The translations under genes and the position numbers were made by a program. From DASRDB01 sp035652815 (lineage in GTDB: Bacteria > Chloroflexota > Ktedonobacteria > Ktedonobacterales > Ktedonobacteraceae), in NCBI GenBank assembly GCA_035652815.1, contig DASRDB010000014.1, forward strand, positions 186,001 to 250,000: a stretch of 64,000 nt of DNA. The letters run 5' to 3'. A model generated the notes under the pieces. That model saw nothing but the letters and a program-made list of their open reading frames with translations, did not search any database and was not told the DNA's origin. Positions 1 through 8,618 of the stretch are shown here, piece after piece (position 1 is the first letter of the stretch; the number at the start of each line of letters is the position of its first letter).

Positions 1-1170
1 CAGCTGTTGCGTGATAGCTTGCCAGTTATGATGGCGTTCCACGTAGGCGCGAGCAGCTTGCGAAAGAGCCGCTCTACGAGCGGGATTGTTGAACAGATTC
101 AGCGTCATCTCCACAAATTGGCGCAGCGTTTCAGCTACAAGTAGATCGCGCCCGGGTACGGCTTGCAAGGCTTCGGCAGCCTTTGGCGAAATGATGACAG
201 GCGTTCCCAGGGCCATCGACTCCAATACCTTGTTTTGAATGCCGGTGGCATAGACCATTGGACAGAGCATGACTTCGGCGCGTGCGATGTACGGACGTAA
301 ATCATCGACATAGCCGGTTACTTCTACGCGGGGATGGCGGGCAAGGCGCTGTATCTCGGCAGGTGGAAAACTGCCGACGATAGTCAGAGTGGCCTTGGGC
401 TGCTGCTGCCAGATGAGGGGCATGACCTGTTCGTAGAGATAGAGGACGGTCGCAACATTGGGATGATAGTTCATCTTGCCGGAGAAGACGAGATTGAAAG
501 GCTTGCGCTCTACAGCTAACGGGCGAAAATAGTCGAGGTCAACGCCATTGGGGAGAACGGAAATATGCTCGTCGCGATTCTGTTCGCCAGTTTCCAGCAT
601 AGTCAGCATGGCCTGTCGGTCGCGTTCAGATGTCAAGAGGACACGCTGCGGCCTATGCAACAGGGCGGCCTCGGCATTGCGGATGCGTTCTTGTTCGAGC
701 GAGGCGATGAAGCGCCAGGAACGGCTGCGCGCGGAGATGGCGGCCTGTTTATAGAGCAGGCTGATGCAATCAACGGCGTCCCAGACGAGCGGATATGATA
801 ACGCGAGTGGCGCAAGCGCAGCCATGCCGCGCAGGTGTTCTACGTGAATAACATCGAAGCGTTGCTGCGCACAAAGAGATTGCACAGTCCGCGTCAATCG
901 CGGAGAGCGCGCATACGAGACGTGCATAGAATCGGCGCTGAGCAGTGTACGCCCGGCGCGGAGAGAGGCACGCCATTTTGATTCTTGCACTGTTATGACC
1001 TCAAGCGCCGGGTGTTCCTGGCGCAATTTTTGGCAATCGGCCATGTCATGCACAGAGCGGCAGAGCGCGAGGACGGTAACGTCATGGTCGCGCTGCAAGT
1101 GCTTTATGAAGCTGGCGCTGCGCACGCGAAAACAGGAAGGTGGATAGGGCGTGACGAAAAGTATACGCAT
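1..1170 (-). CDS. GT4-family glycosyltransferase, 3' end beyond window
   Basis: The minus strand is open from an ATG at 1170 to the left edge (390 codons), so the C-terminus is missing. The protein starts MRILFVTPYPPSCFRVR, the usual first strand of a GT-B glycosyltransferase with sugar-nucleotide-dependent activity at the cytoplasmic face. Later parts read VLPNGVDLDYFRPL and a donor-site-like ALGTPVIISPKAAEAL, both typical of the GT4 C-terminal lobe. A GGGGA Shine-Dalgarno lies about 6 bases before the ATG, and the previous gene stops only 14 bases upstream, so the two are co-transcribed. It is the last visible gene of the exopolysaccharide operon and presumably adds one sugar to the lipid-linked repeat unit. 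Acceptor and donor cannot be told from the sequence. Confidence 0.85.
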   Translation of the reverse strand, partial: MRILFVTPYPPSCFRVRSASFIKHLQRDHDVTVLALCRSVHDMADCQKLRQEHPALEVITVQESKWRASLRAGRTLLSADSMHVSYARSPRLTRTVQSLCAQQRFDVIHVEHLRGMAALAPLALSYPLVWDAVDCISLLYKQAAISARSRSWRFIASLEQERIRNAEAALLHRPQRVLLTSERDRQAMLTMLETGEQNRDEHISVLPNGVDLDYFRPLAVERKPFNLVFSGKMNYHPNVATVLYLYEQVMPLIWQQQPKATLTIVGSFPPAEIQRLARHPRVEVTGYVDDLRPYIARAEVMLCPMVYATGIQNKVLESMALGTPVIISPKAAEALQAVPGRDLLVAETLRQFVEMTLNLFNNPARRAALSQAARAYVERHHNWQAITQQL

Positions 1171-1184
1171 ACATTTCCCCTGGT

Positions 1185-2459
1185 CTATTGAGCAAAGATG
1201 TTTTCGTACAGATCGAGCAGGTTTTGCTGCTCTTTCTCCCAGTAAAATTCCTCGCGAGCGGCCTGTAGAGCGTTCTTGCGCATCTGGGCCAGCGCATCAG
1301 GATCGCGCAAGATAGCGTTGATGGCCTTGCCAATTGCTTCCGGTTCGAGCGCATTGACGATTTTTCCAACCTGCCGGGTATCGATAATTTCTGCTACAGC
1401 CACCAGCCGCGTGGATAGCACAGGGAGACCGACCATGAGAAATTCAAACAGCTTATTTGGCAGGCACATACGCACGTTCAGTGAGTATTCCGGCGAATAG
1501 AGCAGCAGGCCAACATCAGCAGAGGACGTCCAGATCAGCAGTTCGTCGTAGGGCGCGGAGGGAAGGATTTTGACGCGATTCGATACGCCCTCGCTGGCGA
1601 TTAAGGCTTCCAGTTGCGCCTGGGTCTGATCTTTTGCCTTGCCCATAATGACAATCCCGATATCCGGCTCTAAGTATCTGGCCGCCTGCACCAGCCGATC
1701 AAGACCGCGATCCGCCTGAAGATAGCCCTGGTAGAGAGCAATGCGCGTTGAAGAGGGCAGGCCAAGATGTTCGCGCAGGCGGTTGCTGCGCTTCACAGGT
1801 GTATAGGGCAGGATATTGCGTACCACAGAGACCCTGGCGCGTGGATAGCGACGGGCTATTTCGCGAGCTATCGGCGGGGATACCGCGATAACCGCTGCGC
1901 AGCGCGGAAGCATGTGCTTCAAAAGTGGGGCCATTATCCTCTGAAGGAGCTTGCGACTCCCTCGAATCTCTTCCTTCGCAAGCGTCGAAAGAGGGAGTTC
2001 GTAAGAATCGAAAATGATGGGCTTGCGGCGCACTCTGGCAGCAATATAGCAGGCAGGCAGCGCGGGCAAATCAAGCGCGTGATAGACATCCGCAGGTGTG
2101 CGCACCAGTCGAGCCGCGCTGCGCAAAAACATCCAGGCAGCCCGCGCAAGCGCCCAGCGTTTGAAGCGCGTGGTCACAAACGAGCGCTGCACAGGCATAT
2201 GCCGGACATGGATGCCATCTATATCTTCATGCGTAACGGGGTGGCCGCGATGAAGCGCGTCCCTACAGTCGGCTGGTTCGCTTTCAATATCAAGGACGGA
2301 AATATGCAGTCCAGCTTCATGTAAAGCGAGAGCGGCGCGTTTTGCCCGCACATCGTTACGGAAACTGCCGAGAACATGCATACATACATGAACCCGCGCA
2401 ATCGGAATCTCACGTAGCTCAGGCTGGAAAGTAGGACGCTGGCTTTTTATTTGTAACAT
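1185..2459 (-). CDS. GT4-family glycosyltransferase
   Basis: A 424-residue GT-B-type glycosyltransferase expected to build the lipid-linked exopolysaccharide repeat at the inner membrane face. The N-terminal lobe has VHVCMHVLGSFRNDVRAKR. The C-terminal lobe has a nucleotide-sugar region (ALYQGYLQADRGLDRLVQAA) and LLYSPEYSLNVRMCLPNKLFEFLMVGLPVLS spread over the usual EX7E-like segment. Residues about 63-72 (CRDALHRG) are the translation of a half copy of the dispersed family A repeat at 2243-2268, so a small repeat insertion is tolerated between the first strands. The gene sits between the flippase and the partial glycosyltransferase with short gaps on both sides. Substrate is unknown. Confidence 0.88.
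   Translation of the reverse strand: MLQIKSQRPTFQPELREIPIARVHVCMHVLGSFRNDVRAKRAALALHEAGLHISVLDIESEPADCRDALHRGHPVTHEDIDGIHVRHMPVQRSFVTTRFKRWALARAAWMFLRSAARLVRTPADVYHALDLPALPACYIAARVRRKPIIFDSYELPLSTLAKEEIRGSRKLLQRIMAPLLKHMLPRCAAVIAVSPPIAREIARRYPRARVSVVRNILPYTPVKRSNRLREHLGLPSSTRIALYQGYLQADRGLDRLVQAARYLEPDIGIVIMGKAKDQTQAQLEALIASEGVSNRVKILPSAPYDELLIWTSSADVGLLLYSPEYSLNVRMCLPNKLFEFLMVGLPVLSTRLVAVAEIIDTRQVGKIVNALEPEAIGKAINAILRDPDALAQMRKNALQAAREEFYWEKEQQNLLDLYENIFAQ
2243..2268. repeat. Half copy of family A inside a glycosyltransferase gene
   Basis: GGCCGCGATGAAGCGCGTCC followed by CTACAG is one arm only. It is read in frame as CRDALHRG. Confidence 0.8.
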
Positions 2460-2482
2460 ACAATACCTCTTTTATGAAATTT

Positions 2483-4279
2483 TTAATGAAGCGATTTTTT
2501 TCTTCCTGAAAACACAACAATCAAGAGCAGGCAGCCCCCGTAGAGCAACAACGCGCTTGCATGCAAGCAAATGCCGGGCAGTAACGCAGCACCTTGTAAA
2601 AGCGCGTCACTGCCAATGTAGAGAACGAGGCCCAGGAATAACGCAAGGCCAAAAAGACCCAGTTCAAAAGGAACGGGATAGAGTTTCTGATTCACGAAAT
2701 AGGCGATAATGGCAAGCGCTATATAGGCAACGAGCGTCGCGAAAGCCGCTCCCATCGACCCGAACGAGGGGATCAGCGCCAGGTTGAGCGCGACGTTGAT
2801 TATCGCGGCGGCGGTAATTGAAAGCGAAGTGATCCACGTCTTGCCCTGTAGTGCTACACCAATCGGCAGGATGACGTAGACGCCGGAGAAGAGGATGGAA
2901 AGGGCAATCACCGGAATCACCGGCCCGGCAACATGGTAGGCCGGTGGATAAACGAGATCGAGCAGCACGCGGCCCGCCAGTGAGAGACCATAAGCAACGA
3001 ACAGCAGGAGCAAACTGAACCAGCGAAAGATGCGCGTGAAGATCGCCTTTGCCTGCGCCTTTTTCGCTATCGAATAGATTGTCACCCACCAGACCATAGA
3101 GAACGGAGTGATGACTACCGCCGAGAGAACACCGCCCAGACTATAAGCAACGGCATAACTCCCCACCTCTGATAAGGAGCCAAGACGACCGAGCAGGTAG
3201 CGGTCGATCAACTGCAAAACCCAGCCCGAAAGCAGGTTGATAACATGCGGCGCGCCAAAGGCGAGCAGTTCACGCGCTATGCTCATCCGAAAAACCAGAC
3301 CTGCGCGTACAAGAATTACGGGCAGGGTACAACAGACCATAAAGGCATATCCGCAGGCACTGGCTAGTAGCGCGCCCATCATCCCCATATGCAGAAAAAG
3401 CACCAGGAGAACCGTAAAACCGGCGTTCAGGAGAAGATTAGCCAGGGATAAGTTCGTGTAGAGTAATGGATGATTTTCGGCGCGCAGCCAGACCAGGCCG
3501 GGTATCGAGAGGTTTTGCAGCAGCATAATCAGCGCAACAAACCTCATTGCGTCACCAAATGATGCATCCCCAAGCAACACAGCAGCCAGCCAGGGCGAGA
3601 CACCAATCATGCCGAGTGCCACCAGAACTGTGATCCCAAGCAGCAAAAGGATAAGCGTTGAAAGGACTTCCTTGCGCTCACGAGGCGTTTCGTGATTGTA
3701 GACATACGAGCGAAAGAAGGCATCGCCCAGCCCAAGCTGAGTGACACCAATCATCAAAGCAATAAAGGTATTTACAATGACCAGCGCGCCATACGCTGAA
3801 TACGATAAATAGCGCGTCAACAACGGCGTCATCAGCAACGAAAGCAGCGGAGAAGCCAGCGACGAGAGGGCATAGAGGCCGGAACTCTTCACAAGATGGC
3901 GCAGAATGCTTACATACCTCTGTGGTTCCGCGCTCGCACCTTTCTCAGGCCGCGTGGAGCCGGGAAGGACGGGTAAAATCCAGGTCGGCTGCTCGCTGAT
4001 GCCGAAAGGATCAATAAACGTGGGAGACCTGGGAACCAGCGAGCGCACAGCCTGAATACCCTTGCGCGTCTCAAGCTGGTCTATGCTCACCCCCGGCAGC
4101 AGCATGGTAGGTAGCTGCTCGCAGTTAACAGCCGCCATTACTGCGGTGGGCAGCAGGTCTATCTCATCGCCGTACTTCTCCTGCTCGACGTGCTGCACCT
4201 CTGATAACTGAAGCGTAGGAGCAACTGGCCCGGTCTTCTTGCCGCCCTCAGAATGGGGTTTATGTAAAGGTATTACCAT
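2483..4279 (-). CDS. Wzx-type polysaccharide flippase (MATE/MOP superfamily)
   Basis: An integral membrane protein of the polysaccharide transporter family, expected to flip undecaprenyl-linked repeat units across the membrane. From about residue 128 onward it shows some 12-14 hydrophobic helices (for example LLSLLMTPLLTRYLSYSAYG and AAIINVALNLALIPSFGSMG). The first ~125 residues are hydrophilic and contain no membrane helix, an unusually long cytoplasmic tail for Wzx. I chose the ATG at 4279 because it follows the upstream stop by two bases (TAATCATG) with AGGAGG upstream. An in-frame ATG at 4342 would overlap the preceding gene by 61 bases. Its position beside the polymerase and glycosyltransferase genes supports the flippase role. 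Confidence 0.88.
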   Translation of the reverse strand: MVIPLHKPHSEGGKKTGPVAPTLQLSEVQHVEQEKYGDEIDLLPTAVMAAVNCEQLPTMLLPGVSIDQLETRKGIQAVRSLVPRSPTFIDPFGISEQPTWILPVLPGSTRPEKGASAEPQRYVSILRHLVKSSGLYALSSLASPLLSLLMTPLLTRYLSYSAYGALVIVNTFIALMIGVTQLGLGDAFFRSYVYNHETPRERKEVLSTLILLLLGITVLVALGMIGVSPWLAAVLLGDASFGDAMRFVALIMLLQNLSIPGLVWLRAENHPLLYTNLSLANLLLNAGFTVLLVLFLHMGMMGALLASACGYAFMVCCTLPVILVRAGLVFRMSIARELLAFGAPHVINLLSGWVLQLIDRYLLGRLGSLSEVGSYAVAYSLGGVLSAVVITPFSMVWWVTIYSIAKKAQAKAIFTRIFRWFSLLLLFVAYGLSLAGRVLLDLVYPPAYHVAGPVIPVIALSILFSGVYVILPIGVALQGKTWITSLSITAAAIINVALNLALIPSFGSMGAAFATLVAYIALAIIAYFVNQKLYPVPFELGLFGLALFLGLVLYIGSDALLQGAALLPGICLHASALLLYGGCLLLIVVFSGRKKSLH

Positions 4280-4281
4280 GA

Positions 4282-6939
4282 TTACCGCTCGGCCTCCTGG
4301 CTGAGAGAATGCTGGTCTATCAGTTCGTGCAGTCTCGTCCAACCGGTCGCCCGTTCTAGCGTCCGGCGAAACATCTCGGGGCTATGATACGTGGCGATGT
4401 ATTGCCGGGCAAGCTGTCCCATTTGCTGGCAAAGCTGCTCATTGTTCAGCAGTTGCGCGAGGGCGGCGCTGGTTGCTGCGACATCTCCAGCGGGAACCGC
4501 GAAGCCACGCCCCTCTGAGAGCAACAAAGCATTGGACAACGGCTCAGTCGAGGCGACCACAGCGCAGGCTGAGGCCATCGCTTCCAGAACTGCCATTGCG
4601 TAACATGCTCCCCGTGTGCTGGTATAAAGAAAAATATCGCTTATGCCCAGCAGCGCGATTACCTCTGACGACGAAAGCGTTCCCCATAGCTGGCAATATT
4701 GTCCAAAATTATGCCGGATGATATCCTGCTCCACCTGCTGGCGCAGCGGCCCATCGCCCGCGATGACCACGCGCACCCGCTCGCGCTGTACCTCTGTTAA
4801 GGTCGCAAGCGCCTGGCTAATGCTTTCGAGAGCGATATCCAACCCTTTTTCTGGCGCGAGCCTACAGGCAATGGCAATGACAAGCGCATCAACAGGCAAT
4901 CCTTTTTCTCGACGCTGCGCGGCTCTCATCTCCTCGTCAAGCAGGGGGTGGCGATGTATATCGATCATGCTGCCGTAGCGCGTCACGCGATGAGGGGAAA
5001 TGCCAAGCAATTGACAACCCTCGTCCACGCTATCGCCTGGAACGCCTGGAATGAGGTAGGCATCAATATAGCGCGAGGCAATACGCGCCAGGAGATAGCG
5101 CGAGGGCCAGTAGAAGGCCAGCAATTGCCGGGCCGCAAAGCGCACCGGCCAGGGCCAGGATTTTCCGGCAATCGCTCTCATGCGCTCCTGCTGGAGAATG
5201 TGTTTATTGCGCGGCGTGAACAGGCTGAGGTCGCCGTGATCGATACAGACGACGCACACACCAGTCAACTTGCCAGCGATACCGGCCAGCGCGCCCGAAA
5301 AGACGGCATCCTGCGGCAACACAACACGAAAATTCGCGTGATGGCGCATCAGCGCAACGAACTTGCGGATACCAGACAGTACATAGAGCCAGACAAAGGG
5401 AAAATACCAGGGCGTCATTCGGCGCGTGCCAAACTTGTGAATAATGTAGCGTTCCGCGCCCGGCCCCAGATATTGTGTGAGATATTCCACCTGCCAGCGC
5501 TCTCGCATGACCTCAACCATACCTTCGAGAACGGTGCCAACACCGCCAAAGGTAGGAAAATCCTGGATGGAGACGCAGACACGCTCGCGATCCCCTTTCT
5601 CCATCAAGGTTTTTGCAGCGCCCGGCAGATTGATGTAGCCAGTTGCCACGAAACCCAAGGCCACATGTAAAGAATGTTTGCATGCAGCAAAGCCACGCAT
5701 AAGCCCATAACGCAAACGAGCGATCCGTTTGTTGAACAATTGCCGCCAGCGATGGGCATACTGCCTGCAAACCTCATCTGGAAGCGCATCCAACAAGGAT
5801 ACCATGAGCGCCAGTTCAGCAGGTGCAGCAAGACGGCGCGAGGCAAGATCAGCATAAACCCAGATGGGATGGCCTTTGCCGCGACCAGTTTCAAATTGTT
5901 CAAGCAAGCTATGTAATGTTTTGAGCGCGTGTTGGGCTAATTGTAGATACAGATTCACACCGTCGCAATTCGTAGGGACAGGGGGATGTGGGGTTGGGCG
6001 GTGGGGGCCTGGTGCCTGTCCCTGGGGCGGGGCGGCGGGGCAAAACGGTATCCGATTCCAAAATGTGTCGGGGAGAGACGTTTCCCCACCCCACCCCGGG
6101 ACAGGCACCAGGCCCCCACTCCGCTCTCCACATCCCCCTGTCCCTACGCTCCCGAAAAGGGTGGGGGAGAGATAAACAACCTCGAACAACCCATGCAGCG
6201 CAAAAAGGCAACCAATCAGCGCATGGGATGCCGGGTAGATGCCTTTTTCCTCGAAGAAAATGCCATCATTGCCGATAGGGGCTAAAATGCCACCATCAAG
6301 AATATCGCGTTCAAATGTTAGCAGGACACGTCGGATGGACGCGATGATTGCGGCGTCCCGGCTGTAGGGACGCGATTCATCGCGTCCACCATCCCGTCCA
6401 ATGATTTCGTCACGGGTGGACGCGATGAATCGCGTCCCTACAGAATCCTGTTGCGACATAATTTGATAGGCACGCAACAATACAGAAAGGCCGCACCCCT
6501 GAGCAATTGCTGAAAGATGAATCGGCGCGTTCGCATCTTCTTGAATAGGCCAGCCACCTGCATCGCCTGCAATACGTAATTCGTTTTTCAGCAGCCAATT
6601 GACCTGGGCGAGAAAACTTTCCAGGCAGCTTTCATCGCCCGTCTGGCAATAGCGATTCCACTGGGCAAGAGCGTAGCGAGCGATATCAACCGGAAAATAA
6701 CACTGCATGTCTAGACGATAGGGTACTCCATTAGCATCAAACGCGCTATTCTCCAGTTGTAAAAACATTGACATATTAATGGGATATGCTGAAAGCATTT
6801 GCCGTTCTATGGTAGGGGCGACCCTTGCGGTCGCCCTGGACTGCTCTGCGGTCGCCCTGGACTGCTCGGCGGTCGCTCTGGACTGCTCGGCGGTCGCCCC
6901 GGAACAAGTCGCCGGAGAATTCCCAGGAAGATTTGCCAT
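4282..6939 (-). CDS. Fusion: D-glucuronyl C5-epimerase-like domain plus GT4 glycosyltransferase
   Basis: An 885-residue two-domain protein. Residues ~60-420 resemble the C-terminal domain of D-glucuronyl C5-epimerases (AQVNWLLKNELRIAGDAGGW, NDGIFFEEKGIYPASHALIG). Residues ~460-870 are a GT4 glycosyltransferase (FGGVGTVLEGMVEVMRERW, RLAPEKGLDIAL, and a donor-site stretch ending in LEAMASACAVVAS). Three dispersed repeats are translated inside it: family B tandem units at residues ~12-43, a family A pair at ~165-193 and a family D element at ~263-323. The ATG at 6939 has AAGGAG ten bases upstream and follows the polymerase stop by three bases, so the repeat-coded N-terminus is probably real. The fusion suggests that sugar transfer and uronic-acid epimerisation, or recognition of a uronic chain, are coupled. 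Epimerase activity is uncertain given the interruptions. Confidence 0.8.
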   Translation of the reverse strand: MANLPGNSPATCSGATAEQSRATAEQSRATAEQSRATARVAPTIERQMLSAYPINMSMFLQLENSAFDANGVPYRLDMQCYFPVDIARYALAQWNRYCQTGDESCLESFLAQVNWLLKNELRIAGDAGGWPIQEDANAPIHLSAIAQGCGLSVLLRAYQIMSQQDSVGTRFIASTRDEIIGRDGGRDESRPYSRDAAIIASIRRVLLTFERDILDGGILAPIGNDGIFFEEKGIYPASHALIGCLFALHGLFEVVYLSPTLFGSVGTGGCGERSGGLVPVPGWGGETSLPDTFWNRIPFCPAAPPQGQAPGPHRPTPHPPVPTNCDGVNLYLQLAQHALKTLHSLLEQFETGRGKGHPIWVYADLASRRLAAPAELALMVSLLDALPDEVCRQYAHRWRQLFNKRIARLRYGLMRGFAACKHSLHVALGFVATGYINLPGAAKTLMEKGDRERVCVSIQDFPTFGGVGTVLEGMVEVMRERWQVEYLTQYLGPGAERYIIHKFGTRRMTPWYFPFVWLYVLSGIRKFVALMRHHANFRVVLPQDAVFSGALAGIAGKLTGVCVVCIDHGDLSLFTPRNKHILQQERMRAIAGKSWPWPVRFAARQLLAFYWPSRYLLARIASRYIDAYLIPGVPGDSVDEGCQLLGISPHRVTRYGSMIDIHRHPLLDEEMRAAQRREKGLPVDALVIAIACRLAPEKGLDIALESISQALATLTEVQRERVRVVIAGDGPLRQQVEQDIIRHNFGQYCQLWGTLSSSEVIALLGISDIFLYTSTRGACYAMAVLEAMASACAVVASTEPLSNALLLSEGRGFAVPAGDVAATSAALAQLLNNEQLCQQMGQLARQYIATYHSPEMFRRTLERATGWTRLHELIDQHSLSQEAER
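5971..6148. repeat. Family D inverted repeat inside a coding region
   Basis: GTAGGGACAGGGGGATGTGG at the left and its complement at the right, with inverted GGGGCCTGGTGCCTGTCCC arms inside. The 178 bases are read in frame as about 60 residues of the epimerase/glycosyltransferase fusion. Confidence 0.9.
6362..6443. repeat. Family A inverted repeat pair inside a coding region
   Basis: CTGTAGGGACGCGATTCATC and its complement enclose about 25 bases. It is translated as SVGTRFIAS and GRDESRPY blocks of the fusion protein. Confidence 0.9.
6811..6902. repeat. Family B repeat with tandem 21-base units
   Basis: A GGTAGGGGCGACCCTTGCGG terminus is followed by three units of GCGGTCGCCCTGGACTGCTC type. 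They encode the ATAEQSR repeats near the N-terminus of the fusion glycosyltransferase. Confidence 0.88.
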
Positions 6940-6942
6940 CGC

Positions 6943-8610
6943 TTACCGCTCCTTCCCTACGAGATTCTTGTTTGCCTTGCTGGGGTGCCTTTGGGCAAAC
7001 CATTTAGTGAGAAGAGGAGAGGCGAGCGCGCCGAGGATGAGCCAGCCGAGCATGGCCAGAACAGGATTTGTCCAGGCGTTAATCGTCCAACTGTTGACGC
7101 TCAGGGTGATGATCGCCGCGATACCAGCGCCGATTACGGGCCGGTACTCATAATCGCTGCGCAGCCAGTTACGCATGGAGAGCCAGAGAGAGTAAACCAG
7201 CAGGGACATAAAAATAGCCAGAACGGGCAGACCGGCCATTGCACCCCATTCAAGATACGAATTGTGGGGATGCGCAAGCGGAAAATATTCTTGTGGCACG
7301 CGAAACGGGTCAGATAGCACCAGGTAGCTTTGATAGCCCAGCCCGATACCCGTCCACGGATAGACCGAGATGATACGCAGAGCGGTCAGCCAGGCTCCAA
7401 CGCGCAGGGGAACTTCGTCCGGCTCCTGGGTGTGAACAAGCAGGCTGGCGATTTGCGCGGGGAAAAAGAGGATCAGCAGACCAACGGCGATAACGCACAG
7501 GATAGGCAGCAGCACGCGATAGTGCATTCGTCCAACAAAGACCAGCAGAGTTGCCACGCCGATGCTCAGGCTGACCCACGCCCCAATGCTATAGGTAAAC
7601 ATAATGGCAAGCACGATCAGGCACATCTCGCAGAGATAGACGGCTTTTCCCAGCAGCGAGCGACTGCTGACTAAGAGGCCAAAGGGCAGAAAGAACAGCA
7701 TCCCCAGAAAAGTGCCATTCCAGTTGGGATCGATAAAAAAGGAGCCATAGCGATGCGCGTTGGTATTCCATATCTGGAAATTGGCGGTCTGCAACAATAC
7801 CGCGTCATAGTGCGAGGTTCCCAAAATGGTAATGCCCAGAGTAGCCTGAATAATGGTATGTAGAGCAAACAACGCTCCCATCGCTCCGAGCCACTGAAAC
7901 AAACGACGCAGACTACCACCATTTCGCGCCAGAAGTATACCAATCCAGAACATCAAAAGCGCACCCAGAATGTCGCTGGGATAATAGGTCGCAACATCAT
8001 ACAACACCCATGCTCCTTTGATGGCCGGGCTGATAGTCAGCAGGAGAAACAAAGCCCAGAGCCAGAGAGCCTTTGGGCCAATCCAGGGATGCTCAGACGA
8101 ACGCGAGATATAGTAAAAGAGCAGCAAGATGATCGCCATAAGCGGCGCAACAATATGCAGGCCAATATAGAGATCGACATACAGGTGAACGGAGATCAGT
8201 ATTGCCATCGCCAGTTCATCCTGTCGCAGCAGGCACACAATCACCATAAACAGGCCACCCGCGCAGGCCGCGCCATAAACAGGATTGATATAACCAAGCA
8301 CACCGCCAACCAGCAGCGCGCCTATGATAACTATGAACTGAAATAAATAGGGACGCGCTACATGGTCTCCACCCCATATGAATAGGGATTTGTAGGGACG
8401 CGATGAATCGCGTCCGCCCGACCTGAATTGAAACATGTAGGGACGCGATTCATCGCGTCCACCACGCCACGGTCGAGATTTGTAGGGACGCGATGAATCG
8501 CGTCCACCATGCCTGGAACGTGATGACAGGCCGGACGCGATGAAGCGCATCCCTACATTACCGTCCAACGATTTGTTATTATTCCACATATTGCCCTTCC
8601 ACCATACCAT
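6943..8610 (-). CDS. O-antigen ligase/polymerase family membrane protein (Wzy-like)
   Basis: A 555-residue protein with about 10-12 transmembrane helices and a large extracytoplasmic loop before the last helices (GIGLGYQSYLVLSDPF and HPHNSYLEWGAMAGLPVLA). The HNxxLE pattern is characteristic of the Wzy/WaaL O-antigen ligase superfamily. It probably polymerises flipped repeat units on the outer face of the membrane. The first ~90 residues are unusual: residues ~18-73 are translated from four or five family A repeats (GRDSSRPY and GRDESRPY blocks), so the native protein probably began near residue 85. An ATG at 8610 or 8589 fits the short gap after the phosphatase gene. Ligase activity cannot be excluded, but cluster position favours polymerase. 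Confidence 0.82.
   Translation of the reverse strand: MVWWKGNMWNNNKSLDGNVGMRFIASGLSSRSRHGGRDSSRPYKSRPWRGGRDESRPYMFQFRSGGRDSSRPYKSLFIWGGDHVARPYLFQFIVIIGALLVGGVLGYINPVYGAACAGGLFMVIVCLLRQDELAMAILISVHLYVDLYIGLHIVAPLMAIILLLFYYISRSSEHPWIGPKALWLWALFLLLTISPAIKGAWVLYDVATYYPSDILGALLMFWIGILLARNGGSLRRLFQWLGAMGALFALHTIIQATLGITILGTSHYDAVLLQTANFQIWNTNAHRYGSFFIDPNWNGTFLGMLFFLPFGLLVSSRSLLGKAVYLCEMCLIVLAIMFTYSIGAWVSLSIGVATLLVFVGRMHYRVLLPILCVIAVGLLILFFPAQIASLLVHTQEPDEVPLRVGAWLTALRIISVYPWTGIGLGYQSYLVLSDPFRVPQEYFPLAHPHNSYLEWGAMAGLPVLAIFMSLLVYSLWLSMRNWLRSDYEYRPVIGAGIAAIITLSVNSWTINAWTNPVLAMLGWLILGALASPLLTKWFAQRHPSKANKNLVGKER
8346..8558. repeat. Cluster of family A units inside the Wzy-like gene
   Basis: Four clear units (8391, 8436, 8481 and 8532) and a decayed one at 8346 stand 45-50 bases apart in mixed orientation. 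All are translated in the N-terminal part of the polymerase. Confidence 0.9.
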
Positions 8611-8618
8611 TCCACAAT

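Noticed and set aside
6811..6902. Plus-strand arginine/leucine-rich small proteins over the family B repeat
   Set aside because: They are shadows of the repeat in other frames; the minus-strand frame has a ribosome site and domain continuity.
8346..8558. CRISPR array
   Set aside because: Units are 45-50 bases apart but alternate in orientation, lie inside a coding region, and have no cas genes nearby.
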